Shown here: piece by piece, positions 63,264-64,000 of the stretch | Position numbering within the stretch: position 1 is the stretch's first letter | Layout of the letters: every line of letters begins with the position of its first letter | Assembly (NCBI RefSeq): GCF_000960995.1 | Contig: NZ_CP009434.1 | Coordinates: 1,798,001 to 1,862,000, forward strand | Reading direction: 5' to 3' | Length of the DNA: 64,000 nt | DNA from: Burkholderia glumae LMG 2196 = ATCC 33617 | Lineage (GTDB): Bacteria; Pseudomonadota; Gammaproteobacteria; Burkholderiales; Burkholderiaceae | Notes under the pieces: model-generated | Database searches by the model: none | What the model saw: only the letters and a program-made list of their open reading frames with translations | Told to the model about the DNA's origin: nothing | Made by a program: the position numbers and the translations under genes

Positions 63264-64000
63264 ATGAATCTGGAGTCGTTGAATACCCCCGCCGCGCTGA
63301 TCGACGTCGCGCGCATGAACCGCAACATCGAACGGATGCAGCAGCGCATGAACGCGCTCGGCGTGAATTTCCGGCCGCACATCAAGACGAGCAAGTGCGC
63401 GCCGGTCGTCACGGCGCAGCTCGAGGCCGGCGCGCGAGGCATCACGGTGTCCACGCTCAAGGAGGCCGAACAGTTCTTCGCGCTCGGCGTTCGCGACATC
63501 GTCTACGCGGTCGGCATCGCGCCGGCGAAGCTCGCGCAGGCGCTGGCCCTGCGCCGGCGCGGCTGCGACCTGAAGATCGTCGCCGACAGCGTCGCCTGCG
63601 CCCAAGCCATCGTCGCGTTCGGCCGCCAGCACGGGGAAAGCTTCGAGGTCTGGATCGAGGTCGATGTCGACGGCCACCGCTCGGGCCTCGATCCCGAGGA
63701 CGAGGCGCTGCTCGCGGTCGCGGCGACGCTGGTGGGCGGCGGCATGCACCTGGGCGGCGTGATGGCGCACGCCGGCTCCAGCTACGAGCACGATACCCAC
63801 GACGCCCTGGTTCGCCTGGCTGAGCAGGAGCGTTCGCGCAGCGTGCGGGCCGCCGAACGCATCCGCTCGGCCGGCCTGTCGTGCCAGGCCGTCAGCATCG
63901 GCTCGACGCCGACCGCGCTGGCCGCCGAGCGGCTGGACGGCGTGACCGAGGTGCGCGCGGGCGTCTACGTGCTGTTCGATCTCGTCATGCACAACGTGGG
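63264..64000 (+). CDS. D-threonine aldolase-like PLP enzyme (3' end outside the window)
   Basis: N-terminal 245 residues of an alanine-racemase-fold enzyme of the D-threonine aldolase / D-serine dehydratase (DSD1) group. The opening LNTPAALIDVARMNRNIERMQQRM is followed by the cofactor-lysine segment FRPHIKTSK, and later by the metal- and substrate-binding EVDVDGHRSG. The frame is open to the last base of the window, so the C-terminal domain is not seen. The ATG at 63264 follows GGAGCGAGAG. The likely reaction is reversible cleavage of a D-3-hydroxy-amino acid. It is not obviously connected with the ferulate genes. Confidence 0.9.
   Translation, partial: MNLESLNTPAALIDVARMNRNIERMQQRMNALGVNFRPHIKTSKCAPVVTAQLEAGARGITVSTLKEAEQFFALGVRDIVYAVGIAPAKLAQALALRRRGCDLKIVADSVACAQAIVAFGRQHGESFEVWIEVDVDGHRSGLDPEDEALLAVAATLVGGGMHLGGVMAHAGSSYEHDTHDALVRLAEQERSRSVRAAERIRSAGLSCQAVSIGSTPTALAAERLDGVTEVRAGVYVLFDLVMHNV

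Overview
The window looks like a chromosomal segment of a plant-associated Burkholderia (sensu stricto; the gladioli/glumae/plantarii type is my guess). The basis is the very high G+C with strongly G/C-biased third codon positions, the gene families present, a ferulate catabolic block, and a candidate HrpB-type box in front of an effector-like gene. I see no rRNA, tRNA or CRISPR array. The left end cuts into or just before a type VI secretion (T6SS) gene, and the right end cuts a D-threonine aldolase-like gene.

Layout. 1-9624: T6SS structural operon on + (unknown gene, tssM, tssA, tssF, tssG, tssJ), tightly coupled by ATGA overlaps. 9750-10905: a small minus-strand ORF, then an effector-like gene with 49-residue repeats, ubiquitin-interacting-motif-like segments and a probable one-base frameshift. 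11323-14401: a quinone reductase-like enzyme, a HAD phosphatase and a class II aldolase. 14452-20927 on minus: an orphan vgrG island holding a VgrG with a C-terminal extension, a two-enzyme peptidoglycan hydrolase with a LysM, and exported small proteins that may be immunity factors. 21621-29041: two aldo/keto reductases, a sensor-kinase remnant, an orphan beta-helix protein, an FkbM methyltransferase, DUF1304 and an LRR-kinase. 29326-35927 on +: transketolase, then a c-type/b-type cytochrome set and a P1B-5-like metal ATPase ending in a hemerythrin domain, preceded by an ANR/FNR-like site. 36097-38127: an exported glycerophosphodiesterase and a parvulin in a lower-G+C patch beside an IS5-type remnant.

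38600-52854 on minus is the most unusual block. It has an ECF sigma/anti-sigma pair and a Lrp-type regulator, followed by one operon of ten genes: TonB-dependent receptor, tonB, exbB, exbD, a YddA/SbmA-like ABC protein, a thioredoxin fusion, pmbA (tldE), tldD, an unknown gene and a DUF2891 gene. The layout resembles the Fus / YddA-YddB-PqqL receptor-transporter-protease systems, with TldD/TldE taking the protease position. I read it as a candidate outer-membrane uptake and intracellular processing system for a peptide or iron-bearing protein.

53644-62999 is a hydroxycinnamate (ferulate) catabolic cluster: AAHS transporter, porin, tannase/feruloyl esterase, MarR regulator, then ech, vdh and feruloyl-CoA synthetase. 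Two near-identical palindromes, one before the transporter and one before ech, look like the operators of the local MarR protein. The esterase would free ferulate from plant esters, the porin and transporter import it, and Fcs, Ech and Vdh convert it to vanillate.
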